Assembly (NCBI RefSeq): GCF_039697315.1
Contig: NZ_CP155619.1
Coordinates: 124,001 to 188,000 of the forward strand
DNA length: 64,000 bases
Direction of reading: 5' to 3'
From: Pseudomonas abietaniphila
Lineage (GTDB): Bacteria; Pseudomonadota; Gammaproteobacteria; Pseudomonadales; Pseudomonadaceae
Below the pieces are notes generated by a model that was not told the origin of the DNA, ran no database searches, and was given only the letters and a program-made list of their open reading frames with translations. The position numbers were made by a program, and so were the translations under genes. This document shows, in pieces, positions 1-9,423 of the stretch (its first letter is position 1; every line of letters begins with the position of its first letter).

Positions 1-2004
1 CACCGCGACGAAATCGCCCTCCAGGGTCGCCGTGACGCTGATCAACCCTTCCTTCGGGGTGAACTTGATCGCGTTACCTACCAGGTTGGACAGCACCTGA
101 AACATCCGCTCCGGGTCGGCCATGATCTTGAGATGAGGCTCGCCGGAGAAGGTCAGGTCAATGAACTTGTTCAGCGCCAGCGGCGTCAGCAGCGACCAGG
201 CGTCCTCGAAGAGCTGGCTGACTTCCAGCGTCTGCGGCGCGATGGAGTAACGACCCGCTTCGATCTTCGCAGTGTCGAGCAGGTCTTCCAACAGGTTGGT
301 CATGCGCGCCGTGGCCCGCTGCAACGTGTCGATCGCCGAATTCAGGCGCTTGGACGCCGGGCTCACATCGGCGGCGATCAACCGTTGCATCATTCCGCAC
401 TGCATGACGATCGCTGTCAGCGGACTGCGCAGGTCGTGTGAAACCACCGCCACCAGTTCGTCTCGGGCCCGCACGGCGTCTTTCTCGCGCAACACTTGCC
501 GCGACAAGTCCGACTCCAGTGCCGATCGCCGTAAGTCGGTCACGGCATACACATCGCCCACATCCCACCGCCGCGCCGTACCGTCAACCTGCTGCTTCCA
601 GACTTCAAACGATTCACGGGGCTGCAAACGGTTGGCAACCACCACCTTCGACATCTCCGGGTTGCCGCTCCACTGCACGCTGTCCTTCTGCTCGGGCCGA
701 AACCACAGGACGGCGTTGTCCACCGGCTTTGGCAAACTGAAGGCCAACAAACCACTGGCCACCGCCGGGTACGCCTGCGCAGGCGCAAACAGCGCGCCCA
801 GGCTTTCTGTCGCCACGACGCTGTCCGGCTGCTGCTGAACCCAGCTTTGCAATGCCGTTATTTGCTCAGGCGTTGGACACTGGCCAAACAGATGCATCTG
901 ATCCTCGATGACGACCGCCAGGCCACTGGCGTCGACGAGTGCCAGGACGTCCTGCGCATGCTCGATCAAGCCCTGATACACATCGCCGTCAACCTCGGTC
1001 ATCGCTCGGGCAAGCGTCGCAAGCAGGCCGGCTTTGGCCTGGCGCTGTTGCTGTGCATGCAGCGCTTCCAACGCGCTGATCTGCATCGAAAGCACCTGGC
1101 CGATGGTTTCGCAGGCCACGCGCAGTGCATGAGGCACCCGCAACGGCTGGCGATTACCGCAGCTGATCAGGCCCCACAACCGATCATCCTTGAGCAGCGA
1201 AATGCTCATGGACGAACGCACACCCATGTTTTGCATGTACTGACAGTGGACCGGCGACACACTGCGCAACACCGCGTACGCCATGTCCAGCGGCTGCCCC
1301 GTGTCAGGCCGCAGGGCCGGCACCATGGGCACAGGGATGTACGCGGCATCGGGAATGATGCGCAACCAGTTCAGGCGATAGAGTTCCCGCGCTTGCTCGG
1401 GGATGTCGCTGGCGGGGAAAAACAGGCCCTGATAGGCGTCAAGTTCACGGGTGGCGGACTCTGCGATGACCTGGCCGTGACCCTCCTCCTGAAAACGGTA
1501 GATCAGCACGCGGTCATAGCCGGTCAACGCACGAATCTCGGTGACGCTGATGTCGTAGAGCGCGGACAGGGTTTTCGCCGATTGAAGGCGGCGCAGCGTT
1601 CGGGACAGGCGTTGATCCAGCCTAAGCCCGGCAGACCGTGATTCGGCCTGAACCGGTTCAAGCTCGATGAACAGCAGGCCGTCGTGGCGATGAATCAGGC
1701 CCTCGAACGTCTGGTCGCCGATGTGCAGCGACAACGGATTGATTTCGTCGAGCGCTTCATGGAGCAATCGTTCACGCAGGTGTTCGGAAGGTTCGTCGCC
1801 GAGCCAGCCGGACAGACCCTGACCTGCCTGCGGCACAGGGTCGCCGGCCAGCAAGGATGAAGCATTGGCGCTGGCCTGCTGAACCGTCCAGGAAGCTTCG
1901 TCAACCGTCAGCAACACGCCATGGGGCTGAATCGCGCCCGGGATCCGGATGGGTTCGTCCGCGCAGCGCTGAAGCAGCGTCTGCAAATCGTGTTCAGACG
2001 TCAT
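1..2004 (-). CDS. bphP: Bacteriophytochrome sensor histidine kinase (C-terminus beyond window)
   Basis: Light-sensing kinase that binds a biliverdin chromophore and phosphorylates a response regulator. The frame is open from the ATG at 2004 to the window edge, giving 668 residues and lacking perhaps the last 70. In order: N-terminal PAS with the bilin-attachment Cys at residue 14 followed by the DEP and IQPHG motifs; GAF domain with PASDIP near 197-202 and His in SPVHCQYM near 253; PHY region; then HisKA with the H-box VVSHDLRSPL and the start of the ATPase domain (N-box near GNAIKF). The usual CHH motif at the end of the GAF reads SCGN (about 281-284), so one normally conserved chromophore-pocket His is missing. 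It overlaps bphO by 4 bp (ATGA), so the two are co-transcribed and translationally coupled. Confidence 0.95.
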   Translation of the reverse strand, partial: MTSEHDLQTLLQRCADEPIRIPGAIQPHGVLLTVDEASWTVQQASANASSLLAGDPVPQAGQGLSGWLGDEPSEHLRERLLHEALDEINPLSLHIGDQTFEGLIHRHDGLLFIELEPVQAESRSAGLRLDQRLSRTLRRLQSAKTLSALYDISVTEIRALTGYDRVLIYRFQEEGHGQVIAESATRELDAYQGLFFPASDIPEQARELYRLNWLRIIPDAAYIPVPMVPALRPDTGQPLDMAYAVLRSVSPVHCQYMQNMGVRSSMSISLLKDDRLWGLISCGNRQPLRVPHALRVACETIGQVLSMQISALEALHAQQQRQAKAGLLATLARAMTEVDGDVYQGLIEHAQDVLALVDASGLAVVIEDQMHLFGQCPTPEQITALQSWVQQQPDSVVATESLGALFAPAQAYPAVASGLLAFSLPKPVDNAVLWFRPEQKDSVQWSGNPEMSKVVVANRLQPRESFEVWKQQVDGTARRWDVGDVYAVTDLRRSALESDLSRQVLREKDAVRARDELVAVVSHDLRSPLTAIVMQCGMMQRLIAADVSPASKRLNSAIDTLQRATARMTNLLEDLLDTAKIEAGRYSIAPQTLEVSQLFEDAWSLLTPLALNKFIDLTFSGEPHLKIMADPERMFQVLSNLVGNAIKFTPKEGLISVTATLEGDFVAV

Positions 2005-2627
2005 CGCAGCACTCCGTTGCATTCCAGCCAGCGGGCGAACAAGGCGAACGTCGCGCAGGCCGATTCCACCACCTGCGGGTTGTCGTCGGGATGATCGAAG
2101 TCAGCCAACCGGGTAAGGAAAGCCTTCCACAAGCGTCCTGTGTCCCGGCCGTAAACATCGAGGAATTCACCGCCGCTGTCGGCATCGATCGCCAATCGGT
2201 CGGCAATGATCCGGCGCAGGACTTGCCCGCCCAGCGTGGCGCCTTCCATCACATACATCACGCCGAGCAGGTCGGCCTCGCCGTTGATAGGCGGCAGGTC
2301 GGCGCACATCGGCAACGCGTCGATTTGTGCATCGCTCAGCCCCAAAGCGCGCAAATCTTTCACCAACGCCGGGACCTTTTGCCGTTCGGGCTGAGCGAGC
2401 CGCGGTGCATGAAATCGCTCGATCTGCCGTTGCAGCGGCGCATGAAAACCGTAGTACGCCTGGATGATTCGCTGATACGCATCGCGATCGAGGTCGGGGT
2501 GCGTCAGCGGCAATCGCGCCTCCAGCGCCTTGTGCTGCGCCGCAGTGGCGGCACGCAGCATCTGCAGGACGCAAGACGCCTGAGTTGCAGCACGGGAAGG
2601 CAGTAATTCGGGGGTAGCTTCAACCAA
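2001..2627 (-). CDS. bphO: Biliverdin-producing heme oxygenase
   Basis: BphO opens heme to biliverdin, the chromophore of the adjoining phytochrome. The 208-residue product has the normal family length, with the probable proximal heme His at residue 32 (AAQHKALEARLPL) and a GVMYVMEGATLGGQ stretch in the distal helix. It is the first gene of the bphO-bphP pair; its stop overlaps the bphP start. The gap of about 115 bp up to the end of the aldehyde dehydrogenase gene must hold the promoter. The assignment is firm because of the family signature and the bphP neighbour. Confidence 0.95.
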   Translation of the reverse strand: MVEATPELLPSRAATQASCVLQMLRAATAAQHKALEARLPLTHPDLDRDAYQRIIQAYYGFHAPLQRQIERFHAPRLAQPERQKVPALVKDLRALGLSDAQIDALPMCADLPPINGEADLLGVMYVMEGATLGGQVLRRIIADRLAIDADSGGEFLDVYGRDTGRLWKAFLTRLADFDHPDDNPQVVESACATFALFARWLECNGVLR

Positions 2628-2744
2628 GGGCGGTGGCGTCCAGTCAGGATGGAAATGGCTTGGAGTACAGCGACATCCGCAGGTTCAGGGCAGATGGCTA
2701 CCGCGCACACTAAGGGGCGCGGCGCCAAGGTGCAAACCTCTTTA

Positions 2745-4370
2745 TCAAAAGATGTAATCGGTGGTCAGGAAGCTCGATTCGCGGTTGTGAATGATATCGC
2801 TGATCAGCGCTTTGTTGCTCTCCTGGAACTTGGTGGCCACCAATGTCCGGATCGAGAACACACGCAGTGCGTCGTCGACCGACAGAGTGCCTTCTGCCGA
2901 GTTCTTGCGACCGTTGAACGGGAAGCTGTCAGGGCCGCGCTGGCACTGGGCGTTGATATTGATCCGACCGACCTGATTGGCGAACGCATCCACCAGACGA
3001 CCGACCTGCTTGGAATCGTTGCCGAAGATACTCAGCTGCTGGCCGAAGTCCGAGTCAAGCACGTATTCGATGACCGTTTCCAGATCACGGTACGCCACCA
3101 CGGGCACCACCGGTCCGAACTGTTCTTCGTGGTAAACGCGCATGTCCGGGGTCACGGGGTACAGCACAGCCGGGTAGAAGAACTGCTGATGGGTCTCACC
3201 ACCGCCTTCGTTGACCACTTTTGCGCCTTTGCTCACGGCGTCATCGACCAGGCCTTGCAGGTAGTCGGTCTTGCCGGGTTCTGGCAGCGGAGTCAGCGAA
3301 ACGCCGGGTTCCCAAGGCATGCCTGGTTTGAGCTGTGCTAGCTTCTCTTCGAATTTTTCAAGGAAGCTGCCGACCACGTTTTCATGCACGAACAGGATTT
3401 TCAGCGCGGTGCAACGCTGGCCGTTGAACGACAAGGAACCGGTGATGGCTTCACTGACCGCGTTGTCCAGGTTGACGTCAGGCAACACGATGCCAGGGTT
3501 TTTGGCATCCAGACCCAGGGCTGCGCGCAGACGGTGCGGTTTCGGGTGCAGCTTTTTCAACGCGCTGGCGGCCTTGTTGGTGCCAATGAACGCAAAGACG
3601 TCGATCTTGCCGCTGGCCATCAGCGCGCTGACGGTCTCGCGGCCGCTGCCGTAAATCACGTTGATGACGCCGGCAGGGAAGCTGTCGCGGAAGGCTTCGA
3701 GCAGCGGACGGATCAACAACACGCCGAACTTGGCGGGCTTGAACACCACGGTGTTGCCCATGATCAGCGCCGGAATCAGGGTGGTGAAGGTTTCGTTCAA
3801 CGGGTAGTTGTAAGGCCCCATGCACAAGGTGACGCCCAGCGGGACACGACGAATCTGGCCCAGCGTGTCCTGTTCAAGCTCGAAACGGCTGGAACGACGG
3901 TCCAGCTCCTTCAGCGCGTTGATGGTGTCGACGATGTAATCGCAAGTCCGGTCGAACTCTTTCTGTGAGTCCTTGAGGTTCTTGCCGATCTCCCACATCA
4001 GCAGCGTGACCACCGCATCGCGTTGCTCGCGCATGCGCTTGAGGAAGGTTTCGACATGATGGATGCGGTCGACAACGCGCATCGTAGGCCAGGCGCCCTG
4101 CCCGCGATCATAGGCTTTCACAGCGGCGTCCAGCGCGGTCATCGAGGTGTCTGCATCCATCAAAGGGGTGCTGCCGAGCACCACCGACTCCAGGCCCGCG
4201 TCGGTTTTCAACGACACCGGACTGAGCACCGGTGCCAGCGGCCCTTGCCACTGACGCAGCTCGCCATTCACCAGGTACTCACGCTGCTCGATGGCAGGCC
4301 CTGCCCGGAACTGCTCAGGAATCTCATCGGCCCTTGGGTACAGGTTGTCCAGGCGGTTTTGCAGGGTCAT
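2745..4370 (-). CDS. GapN-like aldehyde dehydrogenase (putative NADP-dependent glyceraldehyde-3-phosphate dehydrogenase)
   Basis: The 541-residue cytosolic protein belongs to the aldehyde dehydrogenase superfamily and resembles the non-phosphorylating glyceraldehyde-3-phosphate dehydrogenase branch found in pseudomonads. The catalytic Cys is residue 320 (FNGQRCTALK), the cofactor region contains GPYNYPLNETF and FKPAKFG, and a second conserved Glu lies in EEQFGPVVPV. The general-base Glu, normally 34 residues before the Cys in an ELGGK motif, is replaced: the motif reads LGLDAKNP, with Gly286 at the Glu position. The exact substrate is therefore uncertain. The gene stands alone, with the tandem REP array upstream. 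Confidence 0.8.
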   Translation of the reverse strand: MTLQNRLDNLYPRADEIPEQFRAGPAIEQREYLVNGELRQWQGPLAPVLSPVSLKTDAGLESVVLGSTPLMDADTSMTALDAAVKAYDRGQGAWPTMRVVDRIHHVETFLKRMREQRDAVVTLLMWEIGKNLKDSQKEFDRTCDYIVDTINALKELDRRSSRFELEQDTLGQIRRVPLGVTLCMGPYNYPLNETFTTLIPALIMGNTVVFKPAKFGVLLIRPLLEAFRDSFPAGVINVIYGSGRETVSALMASGKIDVFAFIGTNKAASALKKLHPKPHRLRAALGLDAKNPGIVLPDVNLDNAVSEAITGSLSFNGQRCTALKILFVHENVVGSFLEKFEEKLAQLKPGMPWEPGVSLTPLPEPGKTDYLQGLVDDAVSKGAKVVNEGGGETHQQFFYPAVLYPVTPDMRVYHEEQFGPVVPVVAYRDLETVIEYVLDSDFGQQLSIFGNDSKQVGRLVDAFANQVGRININAQCQRGPDSFPFNGRKNSAEGTLSVDDALRVFSIRTLVATKFQESNKALISDIIHNRESSFLTTDYIF

Positions 4371-5114
4371 GTCTCTCTACCTCTTCCAGTCGGTAATCTT
4401 GCGAAACACACTACGCCACAGGTCGAAGCGAATGAAAAGAGTTGCGACGAATGTCACGGTGGCGTGACAGAGGCTTCGCCCTCTGGAAACTGCCGTTCAT
4501 GCGCGTGAAGACGATAGCTTTGTCGCACCTCAGACCGGTGGGAGTCAGCTTGCTGACGAATGCGGCGTGTCATTCACCCTCGACAGTGATGATCCACCGC
4601 ATTCGCTGCCCTCGTAACCTCGGACGTCTCCTACCGGTATGGGGGCGTCAGAGGAAAGTGCGTCAGGCATCGTAATGGGTGGGAGCCGGCTTGGTGCGGG
4701 CCGCGTTCGGACGAATGCGGTGGGTGCTCTGACATTTTCGTCACTGACCCACCGCATTCGCTGCCCTCGTAAACTCGGACGTCTCCTACCGGTATGGGGG
4801 CGTCAGAGGAAAGTGCGTCAGGCATCGTAATGGGTGGGAGCCGGCTTGGTGCGGGCCGCGTTCGGACGAATGCGGTGGGTGCTCTGACATTTTCATCACT
4901 GACCCACCGCATTCGCTGCCCTCGTAACCTCGGACGTCTCCCACCGGTATGGGGGCGTCAGAGGAAAGCGCGTCAGGCATCGTAATGGGTGGGAGCTGGC
5001 TTGGTGCGGGCCGCGTTCGGACGAATGCGGTGGGTGCTCTGACATTTTCGTCACTGACCCACCGCATTCGCTGCCCTCGTAACCTCGGACGTCTCCTACA
5101 GGGATGGCGGCGGT
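4371..5114. repeat. Intergenic region with a tandem array of a 155-bp REP-like unit
   Basis: No gene is supported here. From 4594 a 155-bp unit repeats head to tail: the word CCACCGCATTCG starts at 4594, 4749, 4904 and 5059, giving three full copies and about 40 bp of a fourth, nearly identical. Each junction carries 14-bp inverted arms (4712-4725 CGAATGCGGTGGGT and 4747-4760 ACCCACCGCATTCG) with a 21-nt loop. A more diverged related half-element lies at about 4538-4575. Similar sequence recurs near 12020-12062, 36100-36135 and 56110-56220. ORFs of 63 and 93 codons inside the array repeat with it and are taken as spurious. Confidence 0.9.
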
Positions 5115-6239
5115 TCAGGCCACCGCTGTCTGGTTCCGACCCTGAGCCTTGGCCCGGAACAGTGCCTTGTCGGCGTCGTTGAGCAGCATGTGCACGTCCT
5201 GGTCAGCGCCGTTCATCGAAGCGACCCCGATGCTGGCGGTGATGCCTTCGACCTGCTCGCATGCCAGCCTTGCGATGGCCTGACGCAACTGCTCGGCCGT
5301 GGCCTGAGCGTCGTCGATCGAGGTGTCGATGAGCAGCATCGCGAACTCTTCGCCGCCCAGTCGGCCGCAGAGATCGATATCGCGAATGGACTCACAAATG
5401 ACGGCGCCGATCTGCCTTAGCACCTTGTCGCCGGCCTGATGCCCGTATGAGTCGTTGATACGTTTGAAATGATCGATGTCCAGCATCAGCACTGACAGCG
5501 GCACTCGGTTGCGCTTGCAGTGCTCATAGGTCTGCTCGGCGCGTTTGAAAAACGCCCGACGGTTCTTCAAGCCGGTCAGCTCGTCGGTCTGCGCGGCGTG
5601 ATTGGCGATGCTGTGCGCGTATTCCATTTCCCGCGTCAGCCGAAACGCCGTTTCCATGGCCTCCGACAGTTTGCGGGTTGCACTGATCACGAACGAGGCG
5701 AACACCAGCGTGGCAGCGGCCATGCCGATCTGCGTGGGCGCGGGCTGGAACAACAGCCATAACGAACACGGCAGCAACACCAGAGCAATCGACACGATGG
5801 TCATCGAACGGTAAGCGGAATAGCAGGACACTGCGCTCACCGACATTCCCACTATAAACAGCAGCACCAGCGTCTGGGTCAGCAGGTCGTTCGGACGCAT
5901 CAATGCCAAGGCGCCACCGCCCCAGATCGCGGCCGACAGGGTCAGCGTCAGCCAGTATCGGAGCTCCCAGCGCTGTGGTGTCCGTGATTCGACCGGGCTG
6001 CGGAAATACGTCACCAACAGCACCGTCCGCAGCGCGGTCGATGCAGACAGCAGGCCGAGCCAGACCAGGATCACCGCGTGATCGACACGATCCCAACACA
6101 GCCAGCTCAACATCAGCGCAGCCAGATAGCTTCCCAACACAGAGAAAAACGTCTGGCGAAACAGCAAGTGCAAACGGTCGGTCCGCACGTGCCCCCGTAT
6201 CAGGGCATCGCGCTCACGCTGATGCTCAAAGTGGTACAT
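5115..6239 (-). CDS. Membrane-anchored diguanylate cyclase (GGDEF)
   Basis: Makes cyclic di-GMP from GTP. From the ATG at 6239 the product has about 374 residues; an in-frame ATG at 6317 is possible but adds a sequence with no clear domain. The N-terminal half contains five or six hydrophobic segments and no recognised ligand-binding domain. The C-terminal GGDEF domain starts at DELTGLKNRRAFF and has the active-site motif GGEEF. Five residues before it is RDID, which fits the RxxD inhibitory I-site, so product inhibition is likely. No EAL domain is present. It is transcribed singly, ending just inside the tandem repeat array. Confidence 0.93.
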   Translation of the reverse strand: MYHFEHQRERDALIRGHVRTDRLHLLFRQTFFSVLGSYLAALMLSWLCWDRVDHAVILVWLGLLSASTALRTVLLVTYFRSPVESRTPQRWELRYWLTLTLSAAIWGGGALALMRPNDLLTQTLVLLFIVGMSVSAVSCYSAYRSMTIVSIALVLLPCSLWLLFQPAPTQIGMAAATLVFASFVISATRKLSEAMETAFRLTREMEYAHSIANHAAQTDELTGLKNRRAFFKRAEQTYEHCKRNRVPLSVLMLDIDHFKRINDSYGHQAGDKVLRQIGAVICESIRDIDLCGRLGGEEFAMLLIDTSIDDAQATAEQLRQAIARLACEQVEGITASIGVASMNGADQDVHMLLNDADKALFRAKAQGRNQTAVA

Positions 6240-6594
6240 CGGATATTGGCTGCCCAACCCATGGTGACATGGCCGGATTGTGGCACCCGGCCATGAGGCA
6301 GCACAACTCACGCTCACTTAAACCGTGGAGAATTCCCGTTTGCGCAGGGAAAAACAGTGGGCATAGGCCAGAACGGCCAGTCTAGAGCCGTTACTTGGTC
6401 CCTGATTGAACGTTCAGTTCGATTCAACGAATTGGTTTGCCGACCTGAAGCCCTGCCGGAAACCTTAGACGTCCGCCCTCGTGATCAGGCAATGGGCCGG
6501 TACATCCGAGAGGGTTTGCTTGCATGGCTCGGCGACCCGCGAGCACACTGGGCCCAGGTTGATAACCACGCACTGATTTAGACAGGAAGGATGA
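6240..6594. other. Divergent intergenic region between the diguanylate cyclase and msrA
   Basis: About 355 bp holding the promoters of both genes. A perfect 10-bp palindrome TGAACGTTCA lies at 6407-6416 and looks like a TetR-type operator half-site pair, but no regulator is adjacent. A 74-codon frame at 6357-6581 has no family I recognise and no convincing ribosome-binding site, so I do not call it. Confidence 0.4.
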
Positions 6595-6597
6595 ATG

Positions 6598-7104
6598 ATG
6601 ACCACGCAAACCGAAACCGCCCTGCTTGCCGGCGGCTGCTTCTGGGGCATGCAGGATCTGCTGCGCCGCTACCCTGGCGTATTGTCCACGCGCGTGGGCT
6701 ACTCGGGCGGCGACGTCGAGAACGCCACGTACCGCAACCATGGCACCCATGCCGAAGCGATTGAAATCGTGTTCGATCCAAACGTGATCAGCTATCGGCA
6801 GATCCTCGAATTCTTTTTCCAGATCCACGACCCGTCCACCGCCAATCGCCAGGGCAATGACATTGGCCTGAGTTACCGCTCAGCGATCTTCTACCTCAGC
6901 GAAGAACAGAAACGCGTCGCGCTGGACACCATCGAGGATGTCAACGCTTCAGGTCTCTGGCCGGGCAAAGTCGTCACTGAACTTGCACCGGCAGGCGCGT
7001 TCTGGGAGGCAGAACCTGAACATCAGGATTATCTCGAGCGCATTCCCAATGGCTACACCTGCCACTTCATCCGCCCGAACTGGAAGCTGCCGAAACGCGC
7101 TTGA
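6598..7104 (+). CDS. msrA: Peptide-methionine (S)-S-oxide reductase
   Basis: Repairs methionine-S-sulfoxide in proteins and free methionine. The product of about 168 residues carries the catalytic GGCFWG motif near residue 15 and the family blocks [17 protein letters not shown] and [12 protein letters not shown]. ATGs at 6595 and 6598 are both possible; AGGAAGG at 6584-6590 is the ribosome-binding site and favours 6598. It is a short stand-alone MsrA without an MsrB fusion. There is no MsrB gene nearby. Confidence 0.95.
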   Translation: MTTQTETALLAGGCFWGMQDLLRRYPGVLSTRVGYSGGDVENATYRNHGTHAEAIEIVFDPNVISYRQILEFFFQIHDPSTANRQGNDIGLSYRSAIFYLSEEQKRVALDTIEDVNASGLWPGKVVTELAPAGAFWEAEPEHQDYLERIPNGYTCHFIRPNWKLPKRA

Positions 7105-7208
7105 GGCTCAGTGACAGCCCAACCCGTCGCTATTGCGTTGATCGCCCGCCACCGGCTGCTGCAGTGAAAACGGTGGTGCGCGGTCATATCGCGTTCGGCG
7201 GTGCAGCG

Positions 7209-7302
7209 CTGTAGGAGTGAGCTCGCTCACGAAGAGGCCGGAATGAACGACACGGATGTGCTGGATTCGCCGACGCCTTCGTGAGCAAGCTCACTCCCAC
7301 AG
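7209..7302. repeat. REPIN (inverted REP pair), GTAGGAGTGAGC type
   Basis: The ends CTGTAGGAGTGAGC and GCTCACTCCCACAG are inverted and can fold into a hairpin; the inner part is nearly identical to the second element at 7401-7493. This is the usual build of a Pseudomonas REPIN. Confidence 0.85.
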
Positions 7303-7400
7303 AGACTCCGTTGCCTGACCCGACCAGTCAGGTCATGACACCCTGCTTCGCATCTCCCCATGCCAGTGGACCTCCTCAACACTCACGGCAATCCCCTCAC

Positions 7401-7493
7401 CTGTAGGAGTGAGCTTGCTCACGAAGAGGCCGGCATGAACGACACGGATGCGCGGGATTTGCCGACGCCTTTGTGAGCGAACTCACTCCCACA
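7401..7493. repeat. REPIN, second copy
   Basis: Same orientation and core as the copy at 7209-7302 (shared GAAGAGGCCGG, ATGAACGACACGGATG and TTTGCCGACGCCT-like blocks). Two copies 100 bp apart suggest local duplication. The rest of the gap from 7105 to 7640 shows no gene. Confidence 0.85.
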
Positions 7494-7645
7494 AAGAACT
7501 CTATAAAACAGTGAGTGGATTAAGCGCCCTGCGAGTCGCGGTGGCTTTAATGCTTCATCCCTTCGAGCATTAACGTTATTCACACACGTGCGCAATAACG
7601 TCTTTAACTAGATCTCTTGCAATTGTTCACGCCATGTTTGCCAAG

Positions 7646-7661
7646 TGTTGCTGAGGCAACA
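7646..7661. promoter_or_regulatory. Candidate enhancer-binding site (16-bp palindrome)
   Basis: TGTTGC TGAG GCAACA has perfect 6-bp arms and lies about 110 bp upstream of the candidate sigma-54 promoter, a typical distance for an activator of that promoter class. The binding protein is not known and this is inference. Confidence 0.4.
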
Positions 7662-7768
7662 GTGTTTATGCAGAAGGTGATGAGTCTGCGCATGCCTTTA
7701 TATGCGGTCTTCTAGACGAAGCTCCGGTATTGCAAGCCTTCCTTGAAAACAACTGTCTGTTTAAACGA

Positions 7769-7784
7769 CGGCACAGCCCTTGCA
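7769..7784 (+). promoter_or_regulatory. Candidate sigma-54 (-24/-12) promoter
   Basis: CGGCAC A GCCC TTGCA matches the -24 GG and -12 GC elements with the required spacing (consensus TGGCACG-N4-TTGCA). It lies 182 bp before the ATG of the flavin monooxygenase. In Pseudomonas the sfn organosulfur genes depend on sigma-54 and the activator SfnR, which suits the downstream genes. Confidence 0.55.
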
Positions 7785-7965
7785 CTTATACACCGACAAC
7801 CGAGAGTGCCGGACTGTGTCCATTGTCGCCTTTAGTTCACCGCCCCATTTTTTGATAAGGCCTTATCCCAAGTATTCACCCACCCACTCCCCGCTGGGTT
7901 TGTTTGACCGGTTCAATCAACAGGATTCAGCTCGCCCGTTCTTCTCGCCAATCAGGAGCCACCTT

Positions 7966-9339
7966 ATGACCCAACGCAAAGAGACCCTCAAACTCGGCCT
8001 GTTCTTGCGCGCGACCGGGCATCACATCGCCGCCTGGCGCGACAGCGGCTCACACGCCGATGCGGGGATTCGACTGGATCATTTCATCGATCTGGCGCGC
8101 AAGGCCGAAGCAGCGGGTTTCGACACGCTGTTTCTGGCAGACAGTGTCTCGGTGCGCGGCATCGACGCCCCCACCTTCGACCGAGTCATTGCGCCCAGCC
8201 TCAGCTTCGAACCGTTGACCCTGCTGTCGGCCCTGGCCGCCGTGACTTCACGCATCGGTCTGGTCGCGACCGCCAGCACCAGTTACAGCGAGCCCTTCAA
8301 TCTCGCTCGACAGTTCGCCTCGCTGGATCAGATCAGTGGCGGCCGGGTGGGCTGGAATCTGGTCACCAGCAGTGATCCGGACGCGGCGAAAAATTTCGGC
8401 GGCGCATCTGAGGGCAGTCAGGCAGCTCATGCCGACCGCTATAGCCGGGCGCGTGAGTTTCATCAGGTGGTCGACAAGCTGTGGGACAGCTGGGAAGACG
8501 ACACGCTGTTGCTGGACAAGGAAAAAGGCGTGTTTCTGGACCGCGACAAACTGCACCTGGCCGACCACCACGGTGAGCATTTCCACGTGCGGGGACCGCT
8601 GAATGTCCTGCGTTCGCCGCAGGGCAAGCCGGTCCTGGTGCAAGCGGGTGCCTCCGAAGACGGTCGCGCACTGGCGGCTTCAACCGCTGAAGCCATTTTC
8701 GCTGCGCATCAGAGCCTGGCCGATGCGCAAGCGTTCTACAGCGACATAAAATCGCGCGCCGCCGTGCTGGGGCGTAAGCCGGAACACATCAAGATCCTGC
8801 CCGGCGTGACCATTTTTACCGCCCCGACCTCGGCCCAAGCCCACGCCAAACATCAACGACTGCAGGATCTCGTTCATCCTCAGGTCGGTTTGAGCCTGTT
8901 GTCTGGCCTGCTTGGCGGCGTCGACCTCTCACACTTGCCACTGGATGGCCCGCTGCCCCAGGACCTGCCCGCGACCAACGCCTCGAAAAGCCGCCAGCAA
9001 TTGATCCTGCAACTGGCCGCCGAAGGGTTGAGCATCCGCGAGTTGTACCTGCGACTGGCCGGAGCACGCGGCCATTGGACGTTAGTGGGATCCCCCGAAG
9101 AGGTGGTCGATCAGTTGCAGGCATGGTTCGAAGGTTACGGCGCTGACGGTTTCAACATCCTGCCGCCCACCTACCCCGAAGGCCTGGACGACTTTATCGC
9201 CCTGATCCTGCCGGAACTCAAACGCCGCGGGCTGGTGCCGGCGGATGGCCCAACTGGCAATACCCTGCGCGAACGCCTTGGCCTGCCCTACCCGGCGCAC
9301 CCAGCGACCTTGCTGCGCGAGCGATCCTTGACAGTCTGA
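7966..9339 (+). CDS. FMN-dependent monooxygenase, bacterial luciferase-like (NtaA/SnaA/DszA/SoxA type)
   Basis: The 457-residue protein is a flavin-dependent monooxygenase of the luciferase superfamily, using FMNH2 from a separate reductase. Family blocks seen are LKLGLFLRATGHHIAAWR at the start, AGFDTLFLADS, FEPLTLLSALAAVTSRIGL, NLARQFASLDQISGGRVGWNLVTS and, near the end, GADGFNILPP. The frame is open back to 7780 but ATG 7966 is chosen because AGGAG (7954-7958) precedes it at good spacing and homology begins there. It is followed 84 bp later by a DszC/SfnC-like gene, which suggests sulfur scavenging from an organosulfur compound. The substrate cannot be told from sequence. Confidence 0.85.
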   Translation: MTQRKETLKLGLFLRATGHHIAAWRDSGSHADAGIRLDHFIDLARKAEAAGFDTLFLADSVSVRGIDAPTFDRVIAPSLSFEPLTLLSALAAVTSRIGLVATASTSYSEPFNLARQFASLDQISGGRVGWNLVTSSDPDAAKNFGGASEGSQAAHADRYSRAREFHQVVDKLWDSWEDDTLLLDKEKGVFLDRDKLHLADHHGEHFHVRGPLNVLRSPQGKPVLVQAGASEDGRALAASTAEAIFAAHQSLADAQAFYSDIKSRAAVLGRKPEHIKILPGVTIFTAPTSAQAHAKHQRLQDLVHPQVGLSLLSGLLGGVDLSHLPLDGPLPQDLPATNASKSRQQLILQLAAEGLSIRELYLRLAGARGHWTLVGSPEEVVDQLQAWFEGYGADGFNILPPTYPEGLDDFIALILPELKRRGLVPADGPTGNTLRERLGLPYPAHPATLLRERSLTV

Positions 9340-9423
9340 TCGAACGAACTGACTGAGCGAGACGCTTGCAGGGGCGTCTTGCCCCTGCAAACAACCCTGC
9401 ACCACAGCAAAGAGAGTTTCAGC

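Noticed and set aside
4594..5100. Possible CRISPR-like repeats
   Set aside because: Units are 155 bp, directly adjacent and identical throughout, with no unique spacers and no cas genes.
6357..6581. 74-codon ORF before msrA
   Set aside because: No recognisable family, and the ribosome-binding site just downstream belongs to msrA.
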